Assembly: GCA_944322755.1 (NCBI GenBank)
Contig: CALUPY010000012.1
Location: forward strand, 1 to 62,795
Length of the DNA stretch: 62,795 nucleotides
Origin: Candidatus Gastranaerophilales bacterium
GTDB taxonomy: Bacteria > Cyanobacteriota > Vampirovibrionia > Gastranaerophilales > Gastranaerophilaceae
Direction: 5' to 3'
Both the position numbers and the translations under genes were made by a program. Positions 28,249 through 37,575 of the stretch are shown piece by piece. How positions within the stretch are numbered: the first letter of the stretch is position 1; each line of letters starts with the position of its first letter. Below the pieces are notes generated by a model. It saw only the letters and a program-made list of their open reading frames with translations. It did no database searches and had not been told where the DNA came from.

Positions 28249-29633
28249 TGAGTGAAAGTACATTTTTAGACTTAGGCAACAAATTTATCGGTTTCTGCCA
28301 GAATAAACTTTCTTTTTTCTATGAAAAGAGCTTTATTCTCGGCAGTATAGACAATATAATTTTCTTTTTCATAGCAATGACGCTTATCTGCTCTACTTTT
28401 GTTCAAAGTGAACAGATTGGTATTCTTGCTATAGCAACAGTTCTTTTAACAATAATAAAACTGTTCATTAAAAAAGGCGCTGCTCTCAGAATTACCAAAG
28501 GGGACGGAATGCTGATTTTATATTTTCTTTTATGTATAATCAGCGTAATCAATTCAACCCTGATTCCTCAAAGCATACACGGATTTTTAAAAACCGTAAT
28601 ATATATAACATTCTATTTTGCAGCAGCAAATTATTTCTATGACAATAAAGGAAAAATAAAATACATACTCGGTTTAATAGGCCTCCTTTGTTTTATAGAA
28701 AGTATTATTGCAATTTTCCAGAATATACACGGAGTTGCGGCTATTGCGAAATGGCAGGACTCCCATTATGTTAATCCAGAAGATGTTATTTCAAGAGCAT
28801 ACGGAACACTAAAGCCATACAATCCAAATTTGCTTGGCGGATATCTGGTTTCCGGAATATCTTGTATTGCAGCGACAGGACTCCTGGCTGTTGCTAAAAA
28901 ACATTACAAAAGTTTTATATACAGCCTTATTATGTTTCTTGTCAGTGCTTATGCAATCTTTGTAACAGGTTCGCGCGGAGCATATCTGGGACTCGCCGTA
29001 ATAATAATCGGACTGCTTGTCATCTCCGGAAAAATCATATTCTCGGACTTTAATGCAGCAGAAAAAATTAAAAAATACTGGATGATAGTTACATCAGCAA
29101 TAGTAGCAGCCGTGATTGCTGTAATGATTGCTGTGCCAAAAGTAGCAAAAAGACTTTTTTCAATATTTTTGCTGCGAGGGGATTCTTCTACGTCTTTCAG
29201 AATGAATGTTTATCATTCATCTCTAGAAATGCTTAGAGATAACTGGATTCTCGGAATTGGAGTCGGAAATCAGACATTCCGCGAAATATACGGGTTGTAT
29301 ATGATGACGGGGTTTGACGCATTGAGCACCTACTGCGTGCCATTAGAAATTGCGGTAGAAAGCGGAATTTTTGCGCTTTTGTCTTTTGTTGCATTCCTCG
29401 GATACTTTATTGTGGATGCAATTAAATTTATCTCTCGTCCGAATGACCTAACCGGAAAGATAATACTTTCGTCGGTAATATTAACAGTTCTGGGTGTGAT
29501 GACGCACGGGCTGTTTGATACAATATACTTTAGACCGCAGGTTCAATTTGTTTTCTGGACAATGATTGCAATTGCTTCCGCAATTATAATCAGTTCCCGC
29601 GAGTGTGAAAAAGAGGAAGAAAAAAATGGATAA
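28248..29633 (+). CDS. O-antigen ligase-like / IctB-family membrane protein
   Basis: 461 aa with about 11 hydrophobic helices. Wzy_C/O-antigen ligase features are present: SRGAYLGLAVIIIGL before a large external loop, and GIGVGNQTFREIYGLY after it. Cyanobacterial homologues are annotated IctB (putative bicarbonate transporter), but O-antigen ligase/polymerase family membership is what the sequence shows. The gene overlaps the VKOR-DsbA start by 8 bp. Glycan transfer in the envelope is the more likely role, given the heptose-kinase-like gene upstream. Confidence 0.8.
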   Translation: MSESTFLDLGNKFIGFCQNKLSFFYEKSFILGSIDNIIFFFIAMTLICSTFVQSEQIGILAIATVLLTIIKLFIKKGAALRITKGDGMLILYFLLCIISVINSTLIPQSIHGFLKTVIYITFYFAAANYFYDNKGKIKYILGLIGLLCFIESIIAIFQNIHGVAAIAKWQDSHYVNPEDVISRAYGTLKPYNPNLLGGYLVSGISCIAATGLLAVAKKHYKSFIYSLIMFLVSAYAIFVTGSRGAYLGLAVIIIGLLVISGKIIFSDFNAAEKIKKYWMIVTSAIVAAVIAVMIAVPKVAKRLFSIFLLRGDSSTSFRMNVYHSSLEMLRDNWILGIGVGNQTFREIYGLYMMTGFDALSTYCVPLEIAVESGIFALLSFVAFLGYFIVDAIKFISRPNDLTGKIILSSVILTVLGVMTHGLFDTIYFRPQVQFVFWTMIAIASAIIISSRECEKEEEKNG

Positions 29634-30813
29634 ATCAAAGAGAATTACGCTGACAATACTGGCCTTAATAGGCTTTGCCCTTTCTATAGAGCTTTGTGTT
29701 GTTTATATAAATGCAAATTTTAATCCTTATGCGCTTTCCAGTTTTTGTTCTGTCAATGATCTTATCGACTGTGACGGCGCTGCGAAAACCGTACACTCCC
29801 AGTGTTTTGGTGTACCATTATGTTTTTGGGGAATATTTTTGTACTTCTTGTTCGCTTTCTTTACATATGTGGACAAAATTTCAAACCTCAAATTCCTCGG
29901 ATTTTTAAAAGTGTTCAAACATCCGGAAAGCTACCTGACAGCCCTAGGGCTTATTGCTTTTGTTCTGTCAATGGTACTTGCTGGTATATCTCTATTTGAA
30001 ATAAACAAAATATGCATACTCTGTTTCTGTACATATTTTATAAATCTTTTTGTTGCATTAGTCGCAAAACCGGCTGATGAAAGCTTTGTTGATGTTATAA
30101 AAACAAGTTTTGCCGACTTTATTGATGCACTAAAAGTTAAAAGATATGCAATATCATTCTTTATATTAGTACTCATCGCTATAGGCTTTTTGACCTACAC
30201 AACTATATCTAATGTCTTTACACCACAGGTCAAACAGTATAAGCAGCTTACTAAAACAGCAAAAGACTCATATAATGTTTCTGGCAATATACTCGGTGAT
30301 CCGGATGCAACGCTTGTTGTGGACTCATATACAGATTATCACTGCCCGTTCTGCTTTGTTCTGAATACAATGCTATACAGAGCTGCATCAGAACTTGATA
30401 ATGTAAAAATTGTCCATCATAATCTTCCTCTCGACAATGCCTGCAACAAATACATGCCCGGACCAATGCATGACGGTTCGTGTCTGATGGCAAAATATGC
30501 AATAGCAGCAGGAAAGCAGGGCAAATTTCTTGAACTGAACACAGCAATGTTCGATAAAGAAGCAGAGATTAAAACAGAAGAAGACATTTTAGCAGTGGCT
30601 AAAAAACTTAATCTTGATATGGAAAAACTTCAAACTGATGCCCACAGCAAAGCGGTAGAAGAAGAGCTTTTAAAAGATATTGATAAGGCAAACGAGCTCG
30701 GCATAGACGGAACACCTGCTCTGCGTATAAATATGGAAACAAAAGTCGGTATAATCAGCTATGATGAACTCAAAGAAAAACTGATAAAAGCCGGAGCAAA
30801 GGAAAGGAAATAA
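29626..30813 (+). CDS. VKOR-DsbA fusion (disulfide-bond formation)
   Basis: 395 aa. The N-terminal 180 residues are a vitamin K epoxide reductase domain with 4-5 helices: the loop cysteines (SSFCSVNDLIDCDG, then SQCFGVPLCFWG) and the quinone-side CxxC (NKICILCFC). Residues ~205-395 are a periplasmic DsbA-type thioredoxin domain with active site DYHCPFCF, joined by a further helix. It should oxidise cysteines of exported proteins and pass electrons to quinone. ATG at 29626 follows GAGGAAG within the upstream gene. Likely clients include the cysteine-containing exported proteins at 32958 and 33327. Confidence 0.93.
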   Translation: MDKSKRITLTILALIGFALSIELCVVYINANFNPYALSSFCSVNDLIDCDGAAKTVHSQCFGVPLCFWGIFLYFLFAFFTYVDKISNLKFLGFLKVFKHPESYLTALGLIAFVLSMVLAGISLFEINKICILCFCTYFINLFVALVAKPADESFVDVIKTSFADFIDALKVKRYAISFFILVLIAIGFLTYTTISNVFTPQVKQYKQLTKTAKDSYNVSGNILGDPDATLVVDSYTDYHCPFCFVLNTMLYRAASELDNVKIVHHNLPLDNACNKYMPGPMHDGSCLMAKYAIAAGKQGKFLELNTAMFDKEAEIKTEEDILAVAKKLNLDMEKLQTDAHSKAVEEELLKDIDKANELGIDGTPALRINMETKVGIISYDELKEKLIKAGAKERK

Positions 30814-30815
30814 AT

Positions 30816-31349
30816 TTGGCAGAATCTTTATTGCTTCATGCCTGCTGTGCAGTGTGTATGGCATATCCGATACAAAAACTTATTGAAAACGGTTACGATG
30901 TGACCGTTTTCTTCTTCAACCCGAATATTTCCCCCGTTGAAGAATATGAAAGACGACGTGATGAACTCATTAAATACTGCAAGAAAATGGGTTACAAATA
31001 CATAATCGGAGACTGCAATCATTCAGACTGGCTTGAATATATAAAGGGATTCGAGAATGAACCCGAAAAAGGCAAAAGATGCAATCTCTGTTTTAAATTC
31101 CGATTAGAACAGACTGTAAAAAAAGCAATTGAACTCGGGATAAAGAATTATACAACTACGCTGACTGTAAGCCCTCATAAGGTTTCACGCGAAATTTTCA
31201 ATGCAGCTGATTCCCTCTCAGATTACGGAATAAATTTTATCCGTGAGGATTTTAAAAAACAGAACGGTTTTTTAAAAACTATGCAGCTTGCGCGAGAAAA
31301 TGAATTTTACCGCCAGCAGTATTGCGGATGTGAATTTAGCATCAGATAG
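30816..31349 (+). CDS. queH: epoxyqueuosine reductase QueH
   Basis: Catalyses the last step of queuosine formation in tRNA, replacing QueG in many bacteria. 177 aa with all cysteine motifs: LLLHACCAVC at the N-terminus, RCNLCFKFR, and QQYCGCEFS near the C-terminus, the ligands of the [4Fe-4S] cluster and adjacent iron. The start is TTG at 30816 with AAAGGAAA upstream, 2 bp after the VKOR-DsbA stop. Last gene of the operon. Confidence 0.95.
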   Translation: MAESLLLHACCAVCMAYPIQKLIENGYDVTVFFFNPNISPVEEYERRRDELIKYCKKMGYKYIIGDCNHSDWLEYIKGFENEPEKGKRCNLCFKFRLEQTVKKAIELGIKNYTTTLTVSPHKVSREIFNAADSLSDYGINFIREDFKKQNGFLKTMQLARENEFYRQQYCGCEFSIR

Positions 31350-31398
31350 AAAACTTTTAACAGCAAAAGGCCAATGTCTTAGATTCAAAGAATCGAAA

Positions 31399-31860
31399 TC
31401 AATAACCGATAGACCACTGGAATGGTTTTTTAGTGGGTTTTTGAAGCGCTTTTTTGGCTGGAGCCGCAGCAACAGCCGATTCTTTGACTTCAATTACATT
31501 CTGTGCTTTGTGCAAAAGGTTTTTCTTTTGCATAGCTTTATCAACATTATAATAAGATTTTAGGTAGTCAAGTTTGTTTTGCAATTCTACATTTTCGTCA
31601 TTGAGCGTGAGTGTCTGTTTTCTATACTTATTAAGCGTGACTTCACTGGCTGTCACGAAGTAATAACTAACCGCAGACATCATAATAAACAGTATTAAAA
31701 TTGAGCACAATGTTCTGTTGACTCTAGCCACTGCCATTTCCTTGTAAGTTTTACATTTGGGGAAATATCCATCTATAATCGGATTTTGATTATAAGTTTT
31801 CTGTGTATTTTGCTGTTTGTATACTGTGTATTGCGAATTTCCAATTGCCGGTCTAGTCAA
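31399..31860 (-). CDS. FtsL-like cell-division protein
   Basis: 153 aa single-pass membrane protein: about 45 cytoplasmic residues, a membrane helix (TLCSILILFIMMSAVSYYFV), then a coiled-coil segment (LTLNDENVELQNKLDYLKSY) and an Ala/Lys/Pro-rich tail. Topology, size and position directly after rsmH match FtsL, the septal scaffold that pairs with FtsB; sequence identity of FtsL is always low. It overlaps rsmH by 8 bp. Confidence 0.75.
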   Translation of the reverse strand: MTRPAIGNSQYTVYKQQNTQKTYNQNPIIDGYFPKCKTYKEMAVARVNRTLCSILILFIMMSAVSYYFVTASEVTLNKYRKQTLTLNDENVELQNKLDYLKSYYNVDKAMQKKNLLHKAQNVIEVKESAVAAAPAKKALQKPTKKPFQWSIGY

Positions 31861-32809
31861 TTTCGTTCTCCCATGACGATATTTTTCTGGCCACTCTCAG
31901 CTTTGCACTGCGAGACGGCGGATTATCCTTCACTTCTAATTCTGTTGCTAATAGCGGTTTTTTGTTTATCAACTCCAGCATCGGCGGCTTGCAGTGACAA
32001 ATCGGGTCATTCGGTTTGCAGTGACATTTGGCCGAATAGTACTTGAAAATTTGCTTTACCAGTCTGTCTTCAAGTGAGTGAAAACTTATTATACTTATTA
32101 TAGCACCAATTGATAATAATGTAAGCACATCATTCAATGTATTTTTTACATTTTGAAGCTCGTGATTTACTTCTATCCTAATTGCTTGAAACACACGGGT
32201 TGCGGGGTGAATTTTCTGTCCTGTAAACGGAACTGATTTTTTTATCAAATCCGCCAATTCCGTTGTGGTATCAATGGTTTTATTTTTTCTGTAATTTATA
32301 ATATTTTTTACAATTCTTTTTGTAAATCTTTCTTCACCATATTCGCTTATAATCCGTATAAGCTCGTCCTCACTGTATTTATTGACAACATCATATGCAC
32401 TAAAATCCGAATCCCTGTCAAATCGCATATCCAGAGGAGCTTCTTTTGAAAATGAAAAACCGCGTTCCTGTTTTGTCAACTGGTGATAGGATGCCCCCAG
32501 ATCAAAAATGATTCCGCCCGTGATTTCTTTTATCCCTAAATCATGTAAAACATTCTTAATATTTGTATATGAATCTTTAACAATTGTTAAATTACTGTAA
32601 CCTTTGAGCCTTTCCCTGGAATATTCGATTGCGTCACTATCCACATCAAAAGCAATAAGATGTCCGTCTGGCTGGATTCTTTGAAGTATCAGCTCTGAAT
32701 GTCCGCCGCCGCCTAAAGTTGCATCGACATATATTTTCCCGTTTTCACACTCTAGCGCGTCCACAGCTTCATGTGCCATTACTGTATAATGTTTAAAATC
32801 CTTCAACAT
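31853..32809 (-). CDS. rsmH: 16S rRNA (cytosine1402-N4)-methyltransferase
   Basis: SAM-dependent methyltransferase acting at the P site of 16S rRNA. 318 aa; N-terminal HYTVMAHEAVDALEC, the SAM-binding VDATLGGGGHSELIL, GGIIFDLGASYHQL (D-L-G-x-S), and ISFHSLEDRLVKQIF near the C-terminus. First gene of the partial division/cell-wall cluster (rsmH-ftsL). Confidence 0.97.
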   Translation of the reverse strand: MLKDFKHYTVMAHEAVDALECENGKIYVDATLGGGGHSELILQRIQPDGHLIAFDVDSDAIEYSRERLKGYSNLTIVKDSYTNIKNVLHDLGIKEITGGIIFDLGASYHQLTKQERGFSFSKEAPLDMRFDRDSDFSAYDVVNKYSEDELIRIISEYGEERFTKRIVKNIINYRKNKTIDTTTELADLIKKSVPFTGQKIHPATRVFQAIRIEVNHELQNVKNTLNDVLTLLSIGAIISIISFHSLEDRLVKQIFKYYSAKCHCKPNDPICHCKPPMLELINKKPLLATELEVKDNPPSRSAKLRVARKISSWENEID

Positions 32810-32957
32810 ATTTTAATCATAATATAAAAACAAATTTTAATGTCAGACAGTCGGGTATATTTTACATGACACGTTGGGAATTACTGTTTCATCTTTAAAG
32901 ATTATAACTTTTTCTAATTAATACGTCTTTGTTATAATGTATAAAAATGGAGTTTTT

Positions 32958-33326
32958 ATGAAAAAATATATATCAATTCTAATGCTTTTTGTATTTGCAG
33001 GTATGAATGCAGCATTTGCTGACTTTGACAAAGAAAACCTTAATAATCTGGGCAAACATTTTGCGGATTGCACACCATACAAAAGCCCTGCCTTCCCGAA
33101 CGGAAAACATGGAATAGCACAGCAGGAGATATTCGGGTATGAAAACGGAAAATGTCACTATCAGGAATACGGTTACTTTGGACCGCAAAGAAAAAAGATT
33201 ACCGAGGACTGCTATTTTAGCAAAGACGATTTAAAAGTATTGGGAACAGTAAATAGCAAGAATCATGCAGCTATAATGATTCCTTATTTAAATGATCCGT
33301 ATTCCTGCAAACGAAAGGAAAACTAA
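32958..33326 (+). CDS. small exported cysteine-containing protein
   Basis: 122 aa with a signal peptide (MKKYISILMLFVFAGMNAAFA, cleaved about residue 21). The mature part has four to five cysteines (ADCTPY, GKCHYQ, EDCYF, YSCKR). The CTPY ... GKC-Y ... DCYF spacing is repeated in the next gene, so these are diverged tandem paralogues. Start at 32958 with GGAG upstream, not 32937. Family not recognised; disulfide-stabilised periplasmic protein is inferred. Confidence 0.75.
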   Translation: MKKYISILMLFVFAGMNAAFADFDKENLNNLGKHFADCTPYKSPAFPNGKHGIAQQEIFGYENGKCHYQEYGYFGPQRKKITEDCYFSKDDLKVLGTVNSKNHAAIMIPYLNDPYSCKRKEN

Positions 33327-33785
33327 ATGAAAAAGATTATTATTACGGTTTTATTGTGTGCGCTATGCAGCGGCTGCACTGCAGGGAAAAAACAAGTGCA
33401 TAAAGCATCACCAAAAGACGATGCTTTGATAGAAAGCATTCTGAACCAGCCTGTCGATGATGAAAAAGAGCTGGAAATCGCAAGAAACATAAAGAATTGT
33501 ACACCGTTTGTGCAGGTTAACAATGGTGAAACAAACCAATATGGTACACTGTCCACAAAAAAGCTTGTTCTTGGTTTTGAGGGAAACACTTGTGTTTATA
33601 AAATTTTTGTTAACGGCAAGCCGGATACAGAATGCAGATTTCCGAAAAACATATTACATAAGCTTTCTGACACATCAACAAAACGGGTACATTTACAGAA
33701 TTGGACAGAAGAAAGTATAAAATACTGTAAATACTATAATCGACCTGACAATATTGAGCTCAAAAACAAAAAATCAAACTCTTAA
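33327..33785 (+). CDS. predicted lipoprotein, paralogue of 32958
   Basis: 152 aa beginning MKKIIITVLLCALCSGC, where LCSGC serves as a lipobox (lipidated Cys17). After a short linker, NCTPF, GNTCVYKIF and ECRF align with CTPY, GKCHY and DCYF in the preceding protein. The ATG follows the previous stop with no gap, so the two are cotranscribed. Outer- or inner-membrane anchoring is inferred; the function is unknown. Confidence 0.78.
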   Translation: MKKIIITVLLCALCSGCTAGKKQVHKASPKDDALIESILNQPVDDEKELEIARNIKNCTPFVQVNNGETNQYGTLSTKKLVLGFEGNTCVYKIFVNGKPDTECRFPKNILHKLSDTSTKRVHLQNWTEESIKYCKYYNRPDNIELKNKKSNS

Positions 33786-33830
33786 AAACGTAAAACTCAC
33801 AGCGGCCGGATAATAGGCTGAATACGTTCA

Positions 33831-34865
33831 CTAATCTGTTATAGCAATTTTCAAAAGGCCGTTGCCCTTGTTTGCGAAGATTTTGTAGGCATCTTTTATT
33901 TCACTGAGCTTCATTTCTTTTGAAATAAGAAAATCGGTATTTAGACGGTCATCTGAAATATATTCAAGAAGTTTTCTGCTGTGAACAGCGTCTACACCGC
34001 CGGTTTTAAACGTCAAATTTTTTCCGTACATGTCAGGCAGAGGAAGAATCTGTGATTCTTCATACATTGCAACTATTCCTACTATTGCATTCGGACGCGC
34101 AATTTCCCATGAGAGCCTGAAGGTATCTTTTGTTCCTGCGGCTTCTACAACTCCGTCTGCACCTCTGTTGTCTGTCATTGAAAGTACAATGTCCAATGTA
34201 TTGTGCAGAGAAGAATTGATTATAACATCGCAAAGACCGTTATCTTTAGCAATTTTAAGCCTGTTCTCATCTATGTCTATTGCTATTATTTTTCCTGCGC
34301 CCATCAGCTTAGCACACTGCATTGCACACAGCCCGACCGGCCCTGCACCGATAACAGCTATCGTGTCGCCTTTCTTTACTTCGCACATCTCTGCGCCAAA
34401 ATACCCGCTGGCCAGTATGTCACCTACAAACAAAGCATTTTTATATGTTACATTTTCAGGAAGTTTTGTTAAACCGGTATTTGCATAAGGAACTCTTACA
34501 TATTCGGCCTGACAACCGTCAATGCTGCATCCTAGCTTCCAGCCTCCGTTAATACAGTTGTTTATATAACCTCTTTTACAGAAAAAGCATTCACCGCAGA
34601 ATGTTTCGCAGTTTGCACTAACCCTGTCGCCTGCTTTCAAATTCTTTACAGCAGAACCGGTTTCAACAACTTCTCCGACAAATTCATGTCCCAGAACAGT
34701 TCCCGGTATAGCTTTTGGCACACAACCGCTGATGATATGCAAATCGCTTGTACAAATTGAGGACATTGTAACTTTGACAATCGCATCATTCGGGTCTGTT
34801 ATTTGAGGAATCGGTTTGTCGACCAGCTCAAGAGTTCCGTCTTTATTCCAAATTAAAGCTTTCAT
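33831..34865 (-). CDS. zinc-dependent medium-chain dehydrogenase
   Basis: 344 aa MDR-superfamily alcohol/polyol dehydrogenase. Catalytic-zinc residues: CTSDLH and GHEFVGEV; structural-zinc cysteines in NCETFCGECFFCKRGY; the NAD(P) Rossmann motif is AVIGAGPVGLCAM followed by an acidic end of strand 2 (AIDIDENR), which favours NAD+. Substrate not determinable. Two bases downstream of the patatin gene, same strand, so cotranscribed. Confidence 0.9.
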   Translation of the reverse strand: MKALIWNKDGTLELVDKPIPQITDPNDAIVKVTMSSICTSDLHIISGCVPKAIPGTVLGHEFVGEVVETGSAVKNLKAGDRVSANCETFCGECFFCKRGYINNCINGGWKLGCSIDGCQAEYVRVPYANTGLTKLPENVTYKNALFVGDILASGYFGAEMCEVKKGDTIAVIGAGPVGLCAMQCAKLMGAGKIIAIDIDENRLKIAKDNGLCDVIINSSLHNTLDIVLSMTDNRGADGVVEAAGTKDTFRLSWEIARPNAIVGIVAMYEESQILPLPDMYGKNLTFKTGGVDAVHSRKLLEYISDDRLNTDFLISKEMKLSEIKDAYKIFANKGNGLLKIAITD

Positions 34866-34867
34866 AA

Positions 34868-36085
34868 TTAGCTCTCCATCGATTCAATGTAGGCTTTCAA
34901 TTCCATACATCTGTCAAGAAGCCTGATATTCAGCTGGTTTGCATAATATTCCACCTGTCGTTTATCTTTTAGGCTTGTTCTTTTTAAGACCGGAGAGGTT
35001 TTTATATTATTAAAAAAGTAATCCTTAAATTTCACGATGTCATCATAAATCGCAATATCAATGTATCTTTTCGCTTCGCAAAGATAAACAAACATCTCGC
35101 AGATTCGCGATTTTGCTTTGTCTATATGATTCAGGGTAATGTTATTTTTTGCTCGTATAAGCTTATCCAAAAGCACTTCATAGTGAGGAAGAAGTTTTTT
35201 CCGCTTTTCTACCAGTGTATTTTTAAAATAATCAATAGTAGTGTTATATCCTATTTCTATTAGCTTTATTCTCTCTTCATATGGAAGAGTAAATTGTACA
35301 GGCAGAACCTTATCCGTGTCTATTTTTATATAATCGAATTTGTCCTTAGGCTGATATGTGGATTCTATATAGTCTGTTGCAAAATTAGAAAGAATTGCAA
35401 AAACAGCGTTCAAATATTCAATGGAATTTTTTACTTTATCCCAGTTTTTGCTGCCTTCCAGACGGAATTCAAGAATTCTGTATTCATCAGGACACAGCGG
35501 ACTATCAACCCGCCACATGGGCCAGCTTTTCATCATATCTCCGTCTATCAAAAGTTTTCCGTCATACTCAAACGGTTCAAACAGCCCGGGAAGGGCAGTT
35601 GAAATTCTGACAGCCTGGGCAATTTCAAAATCCGGAGTGGAATATTTTGAAAAGACAAACGGAGTACATCCGTTCATATTACTGGTTATAACCATAATAT
35701 CTTCTTTTAAATCCTTAAAAGTAACAGGATTGTTCTTGTCTTTTTCATAGTCTGAACCATAGAATTTTTTTTCAATACATTCTCTTATCCAGTCCAGAAA
35801 AAACTCGCCTTTACTTATAGCGAAGTTTTTTGCAATATTAAACTGAACATCCCGGAAAAGATCAAAATTTACATCATCAAAAACTTTATGCAGCTCGTCA
35901 ATTGTGTACCCGACAGCAGCAAAAGACGCAAAAACAGCGCCTACGGAAGAACCGGCAAATCCCTTTATTTCAATACCGACTTCCTGCATTGCCATCATTG
36001 CACCGAGATAAGCAAATCCTCTGATTGCACCACCGCCAAAGATACAAAGATATTTTTTCGAATTTTGCAGAGCTGTATTATCCAA
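34868..36085 (-). CDS. patatin-like phospholipase
   Basis: Predicted lipid acyl hydrolase, 405 aa. Oxyanion-hole motif IFGGGAIRGFAYLG at residues ~14-27; the nucleophile serine in GFAGSSVGAV (G-x-S-x-G); the partner aspartate in LLIDGDMM (D-G-D rather than the usual D-G-G/A). The C-terminal 180 residues are helical and unassigned. No signal peptide, so cytosolic or exported by another route. Forms an operon with the dehydrogenase. Confidence 0.88.
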   Translation of the reverse strand: MDNTALQNSKKYLCIFGGGAIRGFAYLGAMMAMQEVGIEIKGFAGSSVGAVFASFAAVGYTIDELHKVFDDVNFDLFRDVQFNIAKNFAISKGEFFLDWIRECIEKKFYGSDYEKDKNNPVTFKDLKEDIMVITSNMNGCTPFVFSKYSTPDFEIAQAVRISTALPGLFEPFEYDGKLLIDGDMMKSWPMWRVDSPLCPDEYRILEFRLEGSKNWDKVKNSIEYLNAVFAILSNFATDYIESTYQPKDKFDYIKIDTDKVLPVQFTLPYEERIKLIEIGYNTTIDYFKNTLVEKRKKLLPHYEVLLDKLIRAKNNITLNHIDKAKSRICEMFVYLCEAKRYIDIAIYDDIVKFKDYFFNNIKTSPVLKRTSLKDKRQVEYYANQLNIRLLDRCMELKAYIESMES

Positions 36086-36164
36086 ATTCCATCCTTACAG
36101 TTTGTATTTTAATTATTCTAAACACAAATACAAACCGTTGTAACCCTCCGGTTAAAGTATAGAA

Positions 36165-36908
36165 CTACAGATAATCCGGGCGGGGCGTGTTCGGATGATT
36201 TTTAAAGAATTCATCAATTGATTTATTCAGCTCTTCTCTTGTCAAATATCCACTTTCCGGGGATATTTCAGCCATTGTTTCATAATACTCATCCATATCA
36301 TCCAGCGCAATCAATTTTTCTCTGTCAAGTTTGTCCAGTTTTTTTATTCTTTCAGGAAGTGTTTCCACGCGATGTTTTGTATAATCTATCATTTTCTTTG
36401 CAATATCTGCAGCGACTTTGTCGTCATCACCCCAGCGTCTTACATCCCTTCTGAGATTTAAATACTCAAACACTACAGGCTTCGTTGCGCAGTAATTCGG
36501 GCATACATGATATTGCACAACGCTGTGCCACCACAAAGGAATTGCGTCAGGAAAAGAATTGAAGAATGTAGTTTCAAACACATTTTCTGTATTAACGTGA
36601 ACCTCTGCATTATATTCAATACCGTTATTGTTTTCAGCTTTTGTGATTTCGTCAACTTCCGGCTTTGCCAAAGCAAGCGCCTTCATAATAATGTCTCTCT
36701 GACGCCGTGATATTTCGCCGTCCTTTCTTTTTCTATCAAGGTATATATTAAAATCCGCATTAGGTATACCTTCATCAAACCACATCATTTCTTTATCTTT
36801 GATGCCGTCTATAAGTTTGCCAAAAGATTGTTTTTTCTGCTGTGCAGGATTTGTCTGTTTTCTGTTGTTATTGTAAACAGGATATGCTGAAATGTTCTGG
36901 ATTCTCAT
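36165..36908 (-). CDS. lineage-specific protein with N-terminal QSFGK motif
   Basis: 247 aa, function not recognised. The N-terminus is low-complexity (YNNNRKQTNPAQQKKQ) and contains QSFGK at 27-31, one of seven similar Ser-Phe motifs in this window. The rest is soluble and largely helical, with a central WWHSVVQYHVCPNYC segment and an acidic C-terminal region. Start MRIQN follows a ribosome site (AAAGGAGC). Upstream of the 37009-39107 pair on the same strand, separated by a 100-bp gap. Confidence 0.65.
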   Translation of the reverse strand: MRIQNISAYPVYNNNRKQTNPAQQKKQSFGKLIDGIKDKEMMWFDEGIPNADFNIYLDRKRKDGEISRRQRDIIMKALALAKPEVDEITKAENNNGIEYNAEVHVNTENVFETTFFNSFPDAIPLWWHSVVQYHVCPNYCATKPVVFEYLNLRRDVRRWGDDDKVAADIAKKMIDYTKHRVETLPERIKKLDKLDREKLIALDDMDEYYETMAEISPESGYLTREELNKSIDEFFKNHPNTPRPDYL

Positions 36909-37008
36909 CGTTGATGCTCCTTTGAATGGGGGTTAGGTGAAATGACTAAGTTTAGACTGAAATAAAAATTTTTTATGATTATACTTTTTTTTCAGCAAAA
37001 TTGCAAGG

Positions 37009-37575
37009 CTATGCCGCAACATTTATATTTTGTTTTAGACTTTCAGCCGGTTCAAGCGGCTGTGCCTGATTGTTCTGTGATTGTTTTTCTTTCTGTTTTG
37101 CTTCGCGTTTTTCTGCGAACTCTTTAAAATAATGCGCCATCGGAGTAGCACAGAACGGTGTGACCACTCGTTTTAAGAATACCTGGGTAAAGGCAAGAAC
37201 AAGAAGCAGACTGAATCCACCGCTTGCGAGTTTTCTCAATGTCGGCTCTTTGGGGATGTATTTGCCGAACAGGAATTTGTAGATTTTTTCGGCATTATCT
37301 TTTACATAATTACCGAGCAAAAGCTGCGTTGAGACATTCATTATACCGTTAGCAAGGTCAAGACCTGCAACGAATTTTCTGTTCTTTTCAGGTATCTTTT
37401 CATTTTCAAGACTTTGTTTTGTATAATAAATACAGTTTACAAGGTCTTTTGTAGTCGTAGAAATAATAGCTACAGTCGCAGCCATATCTCCGGCTCTTTC
37501 AGGTATCAGTTTTTCCAGAAATTTGGAATTTGCTACTTTATTTACAGTTGAATTAATTATCGGACGTATATTCAT
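37009..37575 (-). CDS. hypothetical membrane protein
   Basis: 188 aa with two to three hydrophobic segments (AATVAIISTTT, NGIMNVSTQLLLG, GGFSLLLVLAFTQVFL) and a Lys/Gln/Glu-rich C-terminal tail. Not recognised. The ATG overlaps the stop of the 511-aa gene upstream by 4 bp, so the products probably work together. Confidence 0.65.
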   Translation of the reverse strand: MNIRPIINSTVNKVANSKFLEKLIPERAGDMAATVAIISTTTKDLVNCIYYTKQSLENEKIPEKNRKFVAGLDLANGIMNVSTQLLLGNYVKDNAEKIYKFLFGKYIPKEPTLRKLASGGFSLLLVLAFTQVFLKRVVTPFCATPMAHYFKEFAEKREAKQKEKQSQNNQAQPLEPAESLKQNINVAA

